24,843 nt of DNA, taken from positions 1 through 24,843 of the IMG/VR virus record IMGVR_UViG_3300008050_007069; one strand, given 5' to 3'. The notes beneath the pieces are model-generated. The model saw only the letters and a program-made list of their open reading frames with translations. It was not told the origin of the DNA and searched no databases. The position numbers and the translations under genes were made by a program. This DNA is from a virus. How positions within the stretch are numbered: the first letter of the stretch is position 1; each line of letters begins with the position of its first letter. Shown one piece after another: positions 24,132-24,843 of this stretch.

Positions 24132-24843
24132 ATAGAGCCAGGCCAGTTACAATCGCGTTAGCACCAGGACGTGTGCAAACACAGTCGTAGTACCACTTCA
24201 TGAAACCTTCCCAAGCGTCAGCATTAGCAACGCGAGAGAGGACTGAACCATCTAGATCCGCAAATTCTGCAGAGGAAAGCTCGCACATCTTCCAGGTTTT
24301 GGTACTCAGATGAATAACCAAACCGTTGTCGACGTGACGTGACACTTTCACCGGGACGCCAGCATAACTGAAGCCAGTGAAACCACCGTCGCCTTTAACT
24401 CCTGTAGTACGCGAAGACGTATCCATCGCGATATTGCCAACCAGAAGAGCAGCCATTCTAGAACGCTGCGCAGGATTAACCAACAGGTAATCCGGAGCTT
24501 CCTCACTGCCATTGGCAGCCAGAGCAATAATATCGGTTACTGCCTGGAAATGCCGATCAAGGGACATTGCCGTACGTGCCAGTGGCGCGGCCGCAGTCGT
24601 TGTCGTAAGGAATTGCGCGCGCAACGTTGCGTTAGCAACTAATGCGCGATTAAGACCAAAGTGAACGCCTGAAGCCAGGTTGCTGTAAATGCCAGAAGGC
24701 TCAACATCCGTGATCGCAATTGCACCGGCAACTGTCGGATCAGCTTCAAGAGCTAGAGGCAAGAACTGTCCTGCCGGGCCCTGCGTTGTGGGAAAACCAG
24801 CAGCCGCGGCGAGGCCTCGGACTGTCAGCTCGATCTGGCCAGC
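24130..24843 (-). CDS. Major capsid protein (3' part, start outside window)
   Basis: The frame is open to the right edge of the window without a stop. The visible 237 codons read from GQIELTVRGLAAAAGFPTTQ to the stop TAA 24130-24132; a TTG at 24760-24762 is probably internal, not the start. Features match the C-terminal part of HK97-fold phage capsid proteins: FTGFSYAGVPVKVSRHVDNG, KTWKMCELSSAEFADLDGSV, and AWEGFMKWYYDCVCTRPGAN. The DNA is more GC-rich and more uniform in codon choice than its neighbours, as expected of the most heavily expressed virion gene. Downstream come a hairpin, a small membrane protein, the 410-aa protein and the portal. Assignment as the capsid rests on these motifs and position. 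Confidence 0.78.
   Translation of the reverse strand, partial: AGQIELTVRGLAAAAGFPTTQGPAGQFLPLALEADPTVAGAIAITDVEPSGIYSNLASGVHFGLNRALVANATLRAQFLTTTTAAAPLARTAMSLDRHFQAVTDIIALAANGSEEAPDYLLVNPAQRSRMAALLVGNIAMDTSSRTTGVKGDGGFTGFSYAGVPVKVSRHVDNGLVIHLSTKTWKMCELSSAEFADLDGSVLSRVANADAWEGFMKWYYDCVCTRPGANAIVTGLAL

Noticed and set aside
24760-24762. TTG as the start of the capsid gene
   Set aside because: The frame stays open to the window edge with sensible protein sequence (GQIELTVRGLAAAAG), so this is internal.
1-24843. CRISPR arrays, tRNA genes, integrase or insertion sequence
   Set aside because: No regularly spaced repeats, cloverleaf, or transposase/integrase motifs were seen on either strand.

Overview
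The window reads as part of the genome of a tailed, short-tailed (podovirus-type) bacteriophage. The evidence is a run of virion genes on the minus strand: the 3' part of a major capsid protein, a portal protein, a head-tail adaptor, a very large tail nozzle protein, fibre-like or beta-rich structural proteins, and then several huge Ala/Gly/Lys-rich proteins of the size and position expected for DNA-ejection (internal virion) proteins. Nothing here fixes the host. A Gram-negative host is plausible from the podovirus architecture, but no terminase, polymerase, integrase or tRNA is visible to refine it.

Layout, following minus-strand transcription from the right edge: major capsid protein (24130-24843, its start lies outside the window); a hairpin after the capsid stop; a 53-residue membrane-protein gene (23921-24082) whose start codon lies inside a long inverted repeat; a 410-residue Ala/Gly-rich protein; portal (639 aa); SU10-type adaptor (239 aa); nozzle (1000 aa); a small beta-helix-like protein (206 aa); two beta-rich structural proteins (about 306 and 605 aa); then 229-, 837- and 1243-residue proteins that parallel T7 gp14/gp15/gp16 in order and size; a 124-base gap; a short GC-rich structural-looking protein (109 aa) with a consensus Shine-Dalgarno; a 202-aa unknown; a 71-aa membrane/coiled-coil protein; a 1411-aa protein with duplicated modules; a holin-like 63-aa protein; and an acidic 81-aa protein. 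Many neighbours are joined by TAATG, a one-base stop/start overlap, so this looks like one long, translationally coupled late operon.

At the left edge a plus-strand operon runs toward the late genes: the tail end of an unknown gene (to 77), then an MT-A70-type adenine methyltransferase (80-628). The best intrinsic terminator for the minus-strand late operon lies inside the methyltransferase coding sequence (361-396, antisense).

The least expected items are the hairpin-covered start codon of the unlisted small membrane protein gene beside the capsid gene, the duplicated modules of the 1411-aa protein with a nearly identical 45-base DNA repeat, and the terminator embedded antisense in the methyltransferase gene. 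No endolysin, CRISPR array, tRNA or insertion sequence was recognised. Apart from one 124-base gap and the 225 bases after the capsid gene, which the small gene fills, coding is almost continuous.
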